This document shows, piece after piece, positions 45,238 to 53,346 of a stretch of DNA of 64,000 nucleotides. The notes beneath the pieces are model-generated. The model had not been told where the DNA came from. It searched no databases and saw nothing but the letters and a program-made list of their open reading frames with translations. Made by a program: the position numbers and the translations under genes. Origin of the DNA: Motilibacter aurantiacus. GTDB lineage: Bacteria > Actinomycetota > Actinomycetes > Motilibacterales > Motilibacteraceae. The stretch lies in contig NZ_JAANNO010000002.1 of the NCBI RefSeq assembly GCF_011250645.1, positions 423,906-487,905 on the forward strand. Direction: 5' to 3'. Every line of letters starts with the position of its first letter. Position 1 is the first letter of the stretch.

Positions 45238-46488
45238 TCAGCCCGTGGCGACCCGGCCGCCCTGCACGGCGCCGAGCTGCTCGGCGCGCTCCTGGGCCAC
45301 TTCCTCGGTCATCCGGGCGCCGGCCTCGGCGTCACGGGTGAGGTTCTCGCCCGTCGCGGGGTCGAACACGTGTGCCTTGCGGGTGTCCACCCAGAACTCG
45401 GCCTCGCGGCCCTCGCGCAGCCGGCTCATCGCGTCGATCTCCACGATGGCCTGCGTGCGCAGCTGGTCGCTGTCGAGCTCGCGGCTGAGGTCGCGCAGCT
45501 GGCTGGTGATCTCCGCCGGCGCCTCGAAGGGGATGTAGGCGTACTGCTGGTCACCCAGCCACTCGGTGACGTCGACCATCGCGCGGAAGACCGAGCCGTG
45601 GCGCCGCTTGTCCTCCTCCACCAGGGCGGCGTCCTCGAAGTGGCCGGGGCGGAGCCCGACGATGACCAGGTCCTTGCCCGCGACCGCCTTGGCGCGCCGG
45701 TCGTCCAGGTGCAGGTCACCGAAGGGCGTGCGCAGCGCGTTGCCGGCCACCGTCGCCGGCAGGAAGTTCATGGGGGGCGAGCCGATGAACCCGGCGACGA
45801 AGAGGTTGACCGGCTGCTCGTACAGCTCGCGCGGCGACGCGACCTGCTGCAGGACACCCTTGCGCAGCACCGCGACCCGGTCGCCGAGGGTCATGGCCTC
45901 GGTCTGGTCGTGGGTGACGTAGACGGTGGTCACGCCGAGCCGGCGCTGCAGGCGCGCGATCTCGGTGCGCATCTGCCCGCGCAGCTTCGCGTCGAGGTTG
46001 GACAGCGGCTCGTCGAAGAGGAACGCGTCGGCCTGGCGGACGATCGCGCGCCCCATCGCAACGCGCTGGCGCTGGCCGCCGGACAGGTTGGCGGGCTTGC
46101 GCTTCAGGTGCTCCTGCAGCTCGAGGACGTCGGCGGCCTCCTCGACGCGCTTCGTGACCTCGCCGTCGGGGACCCCGGCCAGCCGGAGCGGGAAGGCGAT
46201 GTTCTCGAAGACGGTCAGGTGCGGGTAGAGCGCGTAGTTCTGGAACACCATCGACAGGTTGCGCTCGCGCGGGGACTTCTCGTTGACGCGCTCACCCCCG
46301 ATGAGCATGTCCCCGGACGTGATGTCCTCGAGGCCGACGATCATCCGCAGCAGGGTGGACTTCCCGCAGCCGGACGGCCCGACGAGGATCATGAACTCGC
46401 CGTCGGCGATGTCGAGGCTGACGTCGTTCACCGCAGGGAAGCCGTCGCCGTACCTCTTGACGATGTGGTTCATCGTGATGGCAGCCAT
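45238..46488 (-). CDS. sugC: ABC transporter ATPase, SugC/MsiK-like
   Basis: The 416-residue ATPase of a CUT1 sugar importer: Walker A GPSGCGKSTLLRMIVG, Q-loop VFQNYALYPHLTV, signature LSGGQRQRVAMGRAI, Walker B AFLFDEPLSNLDAKLR, H-loop VYVTHDQTEAMTLGD, then a C-terminal regulatory MalK-type OB domain (about 240-380). The pair of permeases and lipoprotein upstream resembles the mycobacterial trehalose importer, so it probably drives trehalose uptake; as with MsiK, it may also serve other importers. ATG 46488 has a CAGGAG ribosome site. It ends at a strong hairpin. Confidence 0.9.
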   Translation of the reverse strand: MAAITMNHIVKRYGDGFPAVNDVSLDIADGEFMILVGPSGCGKSTLLRMIVGLEDITSGDMLIGGERVNEKSPRERNLSMVFQNYALYPHLTVFENIAFPLRLAGVPDGEVTKRVEEAADVLELQEHLKRKPANLSGGQRQRVAMGRAIVRQADAFLFDEPLSNLDAKLRGQMRTEIARLQRRLGVTTVYVTHDQTEAMTLGDRVAVLRKGVLQQVASPRELYEQPVNLFVAGFIGSPPMNFLPATVAGNALRTPFGDLHLDDRRAKAVAGKDLVIVGLRPGHFEDAALVEEDKRRHGSVFRAMVDVTEWLGDQQYAYIPFEAPAEITSQLRDLSRELDSDQLRTQAIVEIDAMSRLREGREAEFWVDTRKAHVFDPATGENLTRDAEAGARMTEEVAQERAEQLGAVQGGRVATG

Positions 46489-46535
46489 GTTCTGCTCCTG
46501 TGTCTGCTCGGCTGGCTGGTCGACCGGGAAGGCGA

Positions 46536-47381
46536 TCAGCCCTTGACGGCGCCGTTGGTGAGGCCGGCGACGATGCGCCGCTGGAAGAGGATGACGAGCA
46601 GGACGACCGGGATCGTGACCACGACGGCGGCCGCCGTGATCGCGCCGGTCGGCTCCTCGAACTGCGATGCGCCGGTGAAGAACGCCAGCGCTGCGGGAAC
46701 GGGGCGGGACGCCTCCGTCGAGGTCAGCGAGATGCCGTAGATGAAGTCGTTCCACGCGATGAAGAACGAGATGATCGCGGTCGTGAACACACCGGGCGCG
46801 GCCAGCGGGACGATCACCTTGCGGAACGCCTGCCACGACGTGGCGCCGTCGACCTGGGCCGCCTGCTCCATCTCCCACGGGATCTCCCGGAAGAAGGCCG
46901 CGAGCGTCCAGATCGAGATCGGCAGCGTGAGGGAGAGGTACGGGATGATGAGCCCGGGCCAGGTGTCGTAGAGGCCGATCCCCCGCCACAGGTTGAACAG
47001 CGGGGTCACGATCGAGATCGCCGGGAAGATCGCGACGACGAGCGCGGTCGACAGGATGAGCCGCTTGCCCGGGAAGTCGAGCCGGGCGATCGCGTACGCC
47101 GCGAACATCGCCAGCACCACCGATACGAACGTCGCGATGAGGCAGATGCCGAGGGAGTTGCGCAGCGCGGGGAGGAAGAGGTCCTTCGCATTGCCCGAGA
47201 AGATCTCCTGGTAGTTGTCCCAGGAGGGGTTGCGCGGCAGGAAGTTCCGGTCGGTGAGGTCGCCCTGGGACTTGAAGGAGAGCGACAGGATCCACGCGAC
47301 CGGGAAGAGCGCGTAGATCACGATCACGATGGCGCCCAGGATCCAGAGGACCCGCTCGCGCCGGGACATCACGCCCATCAC
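46536..47381 (-). CDS. sugB: ABC sugar permease, SugB-like
   Basis: The 281-residue CUT1 permease with six TM helices and the EAA loop EMEQAAQVDGATSWQAFRKVIVPLAAPG, which docks to the ATPase. The MalG-type order and similarity of the whole operon to lpqY-sugA-sugB-sugC support a trehalose importer. GTG 47381 overlaps the sugA stop by GTGA, so translation is coupled. It lies 47 bases before the ATPase gene. Final substrate remains inference. Confidence 0.88.
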   Translation of the reverse strand: MMGVMSRRERVLWILGAIVIVIYALFPVAWILSLSFKSQGDLTDRNFLPRNPSWDNYQEIFSGNAKDLFLPALRNSLGICLIATFVSVVLAMFAAYAIARLDFPGKRLILSTALVVAIFPAISIVTPLFNLWRGIGLYDTWPGLIIPYLSLTLPISIWTLAAFFREIPWEMEQAAQVDGATSWQAFRKVIVPLAAPGVFTTAIISFFIAWNDFIYGISLTSTEASRPVPAALAFFTGASQFEEPTGAITAAAVVVTIPVVLLVILFQRRIVAGLTNGAVKG

Positions 47382-48331
47382 CGCTCACCCCTCGCCGAGG
47401 CCAGGTCCACCTTGAAGCCCTTGATGAAGATGACGGCTATGAGCACCACGCACAGGAACACCAGCACCGAGAGCGCCGACCCGAGCCCGATCTCCAGCCG
47501 GCTGATGGTCTGCCGGTAGGCCAGGAACGACACGGACTCGGTGTTGTTGTTGCCGCGCGTCATGATGAAGATGTTGTCGAAGATGCGGAAGGCGTCGAGC
47601 GCGCGGAAGAGCAGGGCGACCATGATGGCCGCCTTCATGTTCGGGATCGTGACCTTCCACAGCCGCTGGAGCCACGTCGCACCGTCGACCTTCGCGGCCT
47701 CCTGCAGCACCTCGGGCACCTGCGCGAGCCCCGCCAGCAGCAGCAGCGAGATGAACGGGGTCGTCTTCCAGATCTCCGACAGGCAGATGACGGCCAGCGC
47801 CGACCACTGGTGGCCGAACCAGTCGTAGTCCCCGAGCCCGGTCCAGGTGTTGACGAAGCCGGACGTCAGGTTGAAGGCGTACCACCACGAGAAGGCCGAG
47901 ACCACGGTGATGATCGCGTACGGGATGAGGATCGCCGTGCGGACGAGCGGCCGCACCGCCTTGAGCGCCTTGTGCATGACCATCGCGAGGGCGAAGCCGA
48001 GCACGAGCTCGACGGCGACGGTCACCACCGTGATGAAGAGGGTGACCGCGAGCGCCTTCCACCAGATCGAGTCACCGAGGATGACGGCGTAATTGCTGAA
48101 CCAGGTGAACTCCCGGTTGTCCGGGTCGGTCAGGCGGTAGTCGAAGAGGGACTCGTAGAACGCCTGCAGGATGGGGTACGCCGTGACGAGCAGCATGACT
48201 GCGAAGGCCGGCCCCGCGAGCATCCACCCGAGCCGGCGCTCGCCCTTCGCGCGGTCGCTCAGCGCGCCCTTCGGAGCGGACTTCGGCTCGGTCTTCGGCG
48301 CCTTGGTCGGAGGCATCGTCGTGGTGCTCAT
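47378..48331 (-). CDS. sugA: ABC sugar permease, SugA-like
   Basis: The 317-residue MalF-type permease has a Lys/Pro-rich cytoplasmic N-terminus (about 1-33), six TM helices, and the EAA loop EVLQEAAKVDGATWLQRLWKVTIPNM. Long stretches parallel the mycobacterial SugA pattern that I recall (RTAILIPYAIITVVSAFSWW; SEIWKTTPFISLLLLAGLA; LDAFRIFDNIFIMT). ATG 48331 overlaps the lpqY stop by ATGA. This specific similarity is the strongest argument for trehalose as the substrate. Confidence 0.9.
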   Translation of the reverse strand: MSTTTMPPTKAPKTEPKSAPKGALSDRAKGERRLGWMLAGPAFAVMLLVTAYPILQAFYESLFDYRLTDPDNREFTWFSNYAVILGDSIWWKALAVTLFITVVTVAVELVLGFALAMVMHKALKAVRPLVRTAILIPYAIITVVSAFSWWYAFNLTSGFVNTWTGLGDYDWFGHQWSALAVICLSEIWKTTPFISLLLLAGLAQVPEVLQEAAKVDGATWLQRLWKVTIPNMKAAIMVALLFRALDAFRIFDNIFIMTRGNNNTESVSFLAYRQTISRLEIGLGSALSVLVFLCVVLIAVIFIKGFKVDLASARGER

Positions 48332-49671
48332 AGCAGCTTCTCCTTGCGCAGGACACCCTGGATGAGCGAAGTGGCCTCCTCCGGCGTGCTCTCGGGGGTG
48401 ACCGCCTCGGGAGGCGACCAGGTGCGCTGGATGCCGACGGAGACCTCGTTGTAGTACGGCGTCTGCGGCCGGGGAGCCGCGTTCTGCAGCGACTCACGGA
48501 TGACCGGCGCCTGCGGGAAGTTCTCGAGGACCTCTGGGTCGTCGTACGCCGCCTCCTTCGCCGCCGGATTGCCGTTGGTGATGAAGTAGTAGGCCTGGTT
48601 CTCGGTGCTCGTGATGCACTGCGTCGCCTCGAGCACGAAGTCCTTGTGCTCGCTGAAGGCTCCCACGCCGAGGTTGATCCCGCCATAGGGCGGTCGGCTC
48701 CGCTCGCCCTCCACGACCGCGGGGTAGAGCGTCCAGCCGTAGTCGTCGAGCTGCTCCTGCGTCATCGCGCCCTCGGCCACCTTGCCCTGCGCGCGGGGCC
48801 AGACGAAGGGCCAGTTGACCATGAAGTCGGCGCCGTCGCTCTCGAAGAGCGTCGCGGAGGCGTCCTCGTTGCGGTTGGACAGGCCGGGCCCGGCGACCCC
48901 CTCGTCCACGATGCTCTGGATGACCCGCGCCGCCTCCTGGCCGGCCTCGGTCTCGAGGCCGAGCGTGACGTCGTCCGGGTTGGCCTCCGGGTTCTCCAGG
49001 ATCTGGCCGCCGGCGGAGGTGACGAGCGCGTTGACCCACACGGTCAGCGACTCGGCCCGGATGCCCTGCGCGGCGATCGACGAGCCGTTCTGCTTGGCCG
49101 CGGCGATGATCTGGTCCCAGGTCACCGGGCGGTCCATGTCGAGGCCGGCCTGCTCGGCCGCCGACTTCTTGTACCAGAGCAGCTGGGTGTTGGCCCAGAA
49201 CGGGACGGTGACCAGCTTGCCGTTCCAGGTCGCCCCTTCGACGGCGCTGTCCACCACTCCCTCGGTCACCTGCGCGGCGACGTCCTCGGGGATGTCGGCG
49301 AGGAAGCCCGCCTCGGCGAACTCGGGGATGAAGGGGGGGTCCAGGCTGATCAGGTCGATCGAGGAGTCGTTCGCGGCCAGCCGGCGTACCAGCTGCTCGC
49401 GCTGCGAGCTCGCGTCCCGGGGCAGCAGCGTCGTCTCGATGCTGTAGCGCCCACCGGACGCCTCGGTGCACCGTCGGGCGAGCTCGGCCTGCCCACCGGA
49501 GTCCGGGTTGATGTACCACGTGAGGGTCGGGGGCCCGGTCTCTCCCCCGCAGGCGGTCAGGAGCCCGGCACTGATCGCTCCGACCGCGAGAATGGAAATC
49601 GGGGCTCGCCTGCGGCGCCGGCTGATTCCGGCCCCACGGTGCCCACGGCTCGTCCTTGCGCCAGGACCCAT
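48328..49671 (-). CDS. lpqY: Trehalose-type substrate-binding lipoprotein (LpqY-like)
   Basis: The 447-residue extracellular solute-binding protein has a lipobox ISAGLLTACGGE (Cys is acylated) after a long basic n-region. The mature part matches the LpqY pattern: LLPRDASSQREQLVRRLAANDSSIDLISLDPPFIPEFAEAG, then FWANTQLLWYKK, WVNALVTSAGG, FMVNWPFVWPRA and GINLGVGAFSEHKDF. It captures disaccharide at the outer face and hands it to SugAB. ATG 49671 has AAGGAGG seven bases upstream and is preferred over the upstream TTG. Confidence 0.9.
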   Translation of the reverse strand: MGPGARTSRGHRGAGISRRRRRAPISILAVGAISAGLLTACGGETGPPTLTWYINPDSGGQAELARRCTEASGGRYSIETTLLPRDASSQREQLVRRLAANDSSIDLISLDPPFIPEFAEAGFLADIPEDVAAQVTEGVVDSAVEGATWNGKLVTVPFWANTQLLWYKKSAAEQAGLDMDRPVTWDQIIAAAKQNGSSIAAQGIRAESLTVWVNALVTSAGGQILENPEANPDDVTLGLETEAGQEAARVIQSIVDEGVAGPGLSNRNEDASATLFESDGADFMVNWPFVWPRAQGKVAEGAMTQEQLDDYGWTLYPAVVEGERSRPPYGGINLGVGAFSEHKDFVLEATQCITSTENQAYYFITNGNPAAKEAAYDDPEVLENFPQAPVIRESLQNAAPRPQTPYYNEVSVGIQRTWSPPEAVTPESTPEEATSLIQGVLRKEKLL

Positions 49672-49819
49672 CGGATCGCCTCCTTGCGGCAACAGGAGGT
49701 CAATCCCCTAGAGGTGGCCCGCCGACACCATGATTCAGGATCAAGGTTTCGTCACAGCGACACCAGCCGTTCATGACGGCGTGACACGACGCGAACGACG
49801 CGCTCCCCGACGGGTGCGG

Positions 49820-50140
49820 CTACTTGGTGCGGCGCGAGGCCCCCGGAGGCGGCACCGGGTCCGTGCGCTTGCGGTCGCGCAGGTCCAGGCCGGTAGCACC
49901 CGGCTTGGTCGCCAGGTCGACGACCTTCTGCAGGGGCAGCCGCTCCGCGCCCTCCCACCAGGACCGGGTGTCGCAGTTGCTGCAGCTGATCATCGTGACC
50001 GGCGTGCCGTCGGTCAGCGTCATGGCCAGGTGGGTCACCTTGGCGCTGCGACAGTCCGGGCAGGCCTTGGGCACGTCGGGGGCGGGCACCGCGGGCGTCG
50101 GCGCCGCCTTGGCCGTGCTCCTGCGCCTGGGCGTGGTCAT
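49820..50140 (-). CDS. Zinc-ribbon protein of unknown function
   Basis: A 106-residue protein with a Lys/Arg/Pro-rich N-terminus, and a zinc ribbon formed by C27-x2-C30 (ACPDCRSAKVTHLAM) and C53-x2-C56 (ISCSNCDTRSWW), followed by a conserved WEGAERLPLQKVVDLATK stretch. The C-terminus is basic. Actinobacteria often carry such a ribbon with no known partner; a DNA/RNA-binding role is inference. ATG 50140 with GGAG seven bases upstream is preferred over the start at 50173. Confidence 0.7.
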   Translation of the reverse strand: MTTPRRRSTAKAAPTPAVPAPDVPKACPDCRSAKVTHLAMTLTDGTPVTMISCSNCDTRSWWEGAERLPLQKVVDLATKPGATGLDLRDRKRTDPVPPPGASRRTK

Positions 50141-50173
50141 GCGTCCGCTCCAATGCCGGGATGGCAGCGACAC

Positions 50174-50413
50174 CTTCTGTGCTCACTGCTTGTCATCGCA
50201 AGATACCTCTACGTGCAGAGGCTGGCTCCCTCATTCCCCGGGAGGGTGGGCACTCACGCCTTCGGGTTGCCCACGTCGCGGCAATTCACCGTATGGCAAG
50301 CTGACGACGTCCTCCTCGGGGCCATTCGTCGGCTCGGCCGCGTGTCGGCGGCCGGGGCGAGAGCGGACGTTGTGCGAGCGCGTCCGGCATCGGCTTTCGG
50401 ACGAGGAGACGGC
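50174..50413. promoter_or_regulatory. 240-bp divergent spacer before cheB
   Basis: No gene is seen. It contains the short inverted repeat CCTCT-ACGTGC-AGAGG (50206-50221). On the minus strand a TATCTT stretch could be the -10 of the zinc-ribbon gene. No sigma-B or SigR match was found. Confidence 0.35.
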
Positions 50414-51433
50414 GTGGCGCAGCGGGACATCATCACAGTGGCCGCCTCGGCCGGAGGCCTCGAGCCGCTGCGCGCCCTGGTCGCCGGGCTGCCGCCGGAC
50501 CTTCCCGCGAGCGTTCTCGTCGTCCTGCACGTCCCCGCGCACGGGGTGAGCGCGCTGCCGGCCATCCTCGACCCTGCCGGTCCGCTCCCGGCCGGCACGG
50601 CCGTCGACGGGGAGCCGCTCGGACGGGGCCGCGTCCACGTCGCCCCGCCCGACCACCACGTGCTCGTGCTCGACGGACACGTCACGCTCTCGCGCGGCCC
50701 TCGCGAGAACGGGCACCGCCCGGCGGCCGACCCGTTGTTCCGCTCGGCGGCACTGGCGCGCGGGCCGGGCGTGGTCGGCGTCGTCCTGAGCGGAGCGCTG
50801 GACGACGGGACCGCGGGGCTCGCGGCGATCCGGGCCCGCGGAGGCGTGGCCGTGGTGCAGGACCCGGAGGAGGCGGCCTACCCGGGCATGCCGCGCAGCG
50901 CGCTGGAGACCGCCGGCGCCGACCACGTCGTGGCCGCACGTGACCTGCCCGCGCTGCTCGACCGGCTCTGCCGTGAGGACGTCGCCGGCGCCGCGCGCGC
51001 CGAGCCTGCCGCTCTCATGGACGCCGAGGCCCGGGTTGCCCGGCCGGGCCCCGACGCCCTGCACGACCCCCAGCGGCCCGGCGTCCCTGCCGGCCTGGGC
51101 TGCCCGGACTGCAACGGCGCGCTCTTCGAGGTCCCGGGCGAGGGCGCCCTGCTGCGCTACCGCTGTCGGGTGGGGCACGCCTGGTCGCCCGACAGCCTGC
51201 TCGCCCAGCAGGGGCTCGAGCTCGAGGGCGCGCTGTGGGTCGCGCTGCGCACCCTGGAGGACAAGGTGGCGCTGAACGTACGTCTCGCACAGGACGCCGA
51301 GCTGCGCGGGCGCGCGCTCACGGCGGGGCGGTTCGAGCAGGCGGCCGAGGAGACCCTGCGCGCCGCCGACTCGATCCGCCGCCTCATCGCCGCCCTGGGC
51401 GCCTCGGGCAGCACCGCCGAGATCGTCGGTTGA
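50414..51433 (+). CDS. CheB-type protein-glutamate methylesterase without receiver domain
   Basis: 339 residues. The catalytic domain shows the Ser of VAASAGGLEPLRAL (S-A-G-G), the His of VLHVPAHGVSALP and the Asp of VLSGALDDGTAGLAAI, the CheB triad. It lacks the N-terminal receiver domain, so it is not controlled by direct phosphorylation. A C-terminal extension has a zinc-ribbon-like CPDCNGALFEV...LRYRCRVGHAW motif seen in many actinobacterial and cyanobacterial CheB homologues fused or linked to CheR. GTG 50414. It is 23 bp upstream of the cheR-PAS gene. There are no chemoreceptors in the window, so the target is unclear. Confidence 0.9.
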   Translation: MAQRDIITVAASAGGLEPLRALVAGLPPDLPASVLVVLHVPAHGVSALPAILDPAGPLPAGTAVDGEPLGRGRVHVAPPDHHVLVLDGHVTLSRGPRENGHRPAADPLFRSAALARGPGVVGVVLSGALDDGTAGLAAIRARGGVAVVQDPEEAAYPGMPRSALETAGADHVVAARDLPALLDRLCREDVAGAARAEPAALMDAEARVARPGPDALHDPQRPGVPAGLGCPDCNGALFEVPGEGALLRYRCRVGHAWSPDSLLAQQGLELEGALWVALRTLEDKVALNVRLAQDAELRGRALTAGRFEQAAEETLRAADSIRRLIAALGASGSTAEIVG

Positions 51434-51456
51434 TCAGGAGACGTGGGGACGACGAC

Positions 51457-53328
51457 ATGGACCAGCCCGACCCCGACTTCGAGGCCCTCCTCGTCCACCT
51501 GCGGGAGACGCGCGGGTTCGACTTCACCGGCTACAAGCGGACCTCGCTCATGCGTCGGGTGGACCGGCGCATCAACGACCTCGAGGAGGTGGCCGGGTAC
51601 GCCGACTACGTCGACTACCTCGAGGTCCACCCCGACGAGTTCACCCTCCTGTTCAACACGGTGCTCATCAACGTCACCGACTTCTTCCGCGACGCCGACG
51701 CGTGGGAGCAGCTCGGACAGGAGGTGGCGCCGCGGCTGCTCGCGCTGCGGTCGAGCGAGCCGATCCGGGTGTGGAGCGCGGGCTGCGCGACCGGGCAGGA
51801 GGCGTACTCCATCGCGATCATGCTCGCTGAGCTCATGGGCGTCGAGGAGTTCCGCGACCGGGTCAAGATCTACGCCACCGACGTGGACGAGGACGCCCTC
51901 GCCTACGCACGGCAGGGCGACTACTCCGAGCGTGAGGTCGCCGGCGTCTCACCCGGCCGGCTGCAGGAGTGGTTCGAGCCGCGGCCGGACGGCAGCTACG
52001 GGTTTCGCAAGGACCTTCGGCGCTCGTTGATCTTCGGCCGCAACGACCTGGTGCAGGACGCGCCGATCTCCCGTATCGACCTCCTGCTCTGTCGCAACAC
52101 GCTGATGTACTTCAACGCGGAGACGCAGGGCCGGATACTGCAGCGGCTGCACTTCGCCCTCAAGCCCGGCAGCGTGCTCTTCCTCGGCAAGGCCGAGGTG
52201 CTGCTCAGCCATTCGGCGCTCTTCGCGCCCGTCGACGGCCGCCGACGGTTCTTCAGCCGGTCCACCCCGGGAACGGAGGGACAGCGCGCGCCCGCCGGCC
52301 TCGCCGCCGCCCGCGCCCACCCCACCGGCACCAGCGGTGAGCAGGACGACCGGCTGCGCGACACGGCCTGGCTGACCACCCCGTCGGCGCAGGTGGTCCT
52401 CGACGCGCGCGGGCGGCTCGCCCACAGCAACCACCGGGCCGAGACCGTCTTCGGGGTCAGCTCCCGCGACCACGGCCGGCCCTTCCAGGACCTGGAGCTC
52501 TCCTACCGCCCGGTGGAGCTGCGGGCGCACCTGGAGCAGGCAAGAGCCGACCGGCGGCCCGTGTGGGTCAAGGACGTCGAATGGGCCCGCCCGAGCGGCG
52601 AGCGCACGTACTTCGACGTCCAGGTCACCCCGCTCCTCGCCGACGACGGGCGCGCGCTCGGCACCGCGCTCGTCTTCAACGACGTCAGCCGCTACCACCA
52701 GCTGCACGCAGAGCTCGAGTTCGCCAACCGCCAGCTGGAGGCGGCCTACGAGGAGCTCCAGTCGACCAACGAGGAGCTCGAGACGACCAACGAGGAGCTC
52801 CAGTCCACGGTCGAGGAGCTCGAGACGACCAACGAGGAGCTCCAGTCCACCAACGAGGAGCTCGAGACGATGAACGAGGAGCTGCAGTCGATGAACGACG
52901 CGCTCCAGTCGACTAACGAGGAGCTCCGCGCGCGCACGGGTGAGGTGAGCAGCCTCAACGGCTTCCTCGAGTCGATCTTCCGCAGCCTGCGCTCCTGCGT
53001 CATCGTCGTCGACGCCGACTGGGTCGTCCGCGTCTGGAACCGGCGGGCGGAGGACCTCTGGGGCGTCCGCAGCGAGGAGGCGGTCGGCGAGCACCTGCTC
53101 AGCCTGGACATCGGGCTGCCGCTGGAGGCCGTCAAGCCGCTGGTCCGTGCAGTCCTGCATGACGGCCCGGCCACGCAGGGAGGCGACGCCCACCCGCACG
53201 ACGTCGAGCTCGCCGCCGTGAACCGGCGCGGGCGGTCGATCCGCGTACGCGTGACCTGCTCCTCGTTGAGCGAGGCCGACGGCGGGTCCAGCGGGACGAT
53301 CCTGCTCGTCGACCAGATCGAGCCCTGA
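51457..53328 (+). CDS. CheR methyltransferase fused to PAS-coiled-coil-PAS
   Basis: 623 residues. A CheR SAM-dependent methyltransferase (about 1-270) has VLINVTDFFRDADAW, VWSAGCATGQEAYSIAIML (SAM loop), IYATDVDEDALAYARQG and DLLLCRNTLMYF. A PAS domain (about 300-415; ARGRLAHSNHRAETVFGV) follows, then an extended heptad coiled coil (about 425-492) and a second PAS (about 505-615; VVDADWVVRVWNRRAEDLW). No histidine kinase domain follows the second PAS, unlike most such CheB/CheR-PAS hybrids, so output is missing or on another protein. ATG 51457. Paired with cheB in an operon. Confidence 0.9.
   Translation: MDQPDPDFEALLVHLRETRGFDFTGYKRTSLMRRVDRRINDLEEVAGYADYVDYLEVHPDEFTLLFNTVLINVTDFFRDADAWEQLGQEVAPRLLALRSSEPIRVWSAGCATGQEAYSIAIMLAELMGVEEFRDRVKIYATDVDEDALAYARQGDYSEREVAGVSPGRLQEWFEPRPDGSYGFRKDLRRSLIFGRNDLVQDAPISRIDLLLCRNTLMYFNAETQGRILQRLHFALKPGSVLFLGKAEVLLSHSALFAPVDGRRRFFSRSTPGTEGQRAPAGLAAARAHPTGTSGEQDDRLRDTAWLTTPSAQVVLDARGRLAHSNHRAETVFGVSSRDHGRPFQDLELSYRPVELRAHLEQARADRRPVWVKDVEWARPSGERTYFDVQVTPLLADDGRALGTALVFNDVSRYHQLHAELEFANRQLEAAYEELQSTNEELETTNEELQSTVEELETTNEELQSTNEELETMNEELQSMNDALQSTNEELRARTGEVSSLNGFLESIFRSLRSCVIVVDADWVVRVWNRRAEDLWGVRSEEAVGEHLLSLDIGLPLEAVKPLVRAVLHDGPATQGGDAHPHDVELAAVNRRGRSIRVRVTCSSLSEADGGSSGTILLVDQIEP
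52747..52925. repeat. 21-bp repeats coding the heptad coil of the cheR-PAS gene
   Basis: About eight copies of a 21-base unit like GAGGAGCTCCAGTCGACCAA (plus one base) encode E-E-L-(Q/E)-(S/T)-(T/M)-(N/V) heptads. The near-identical codons suggest recent duplication within the coil. A coiled coil of this length usually couples sensor domains. Confidence 0.85.
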
Positions 53329-53346
53329 CAGCCCTGCGGCGGTCCC

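Noticed and set aside
46489..47388. N-terminal extension of the SugC-like ATPase into the sugB region
   Set aside because: The frame is open only because the permease is read out of phase; ATG 46488 has a ribosome site and the family N-terminus.
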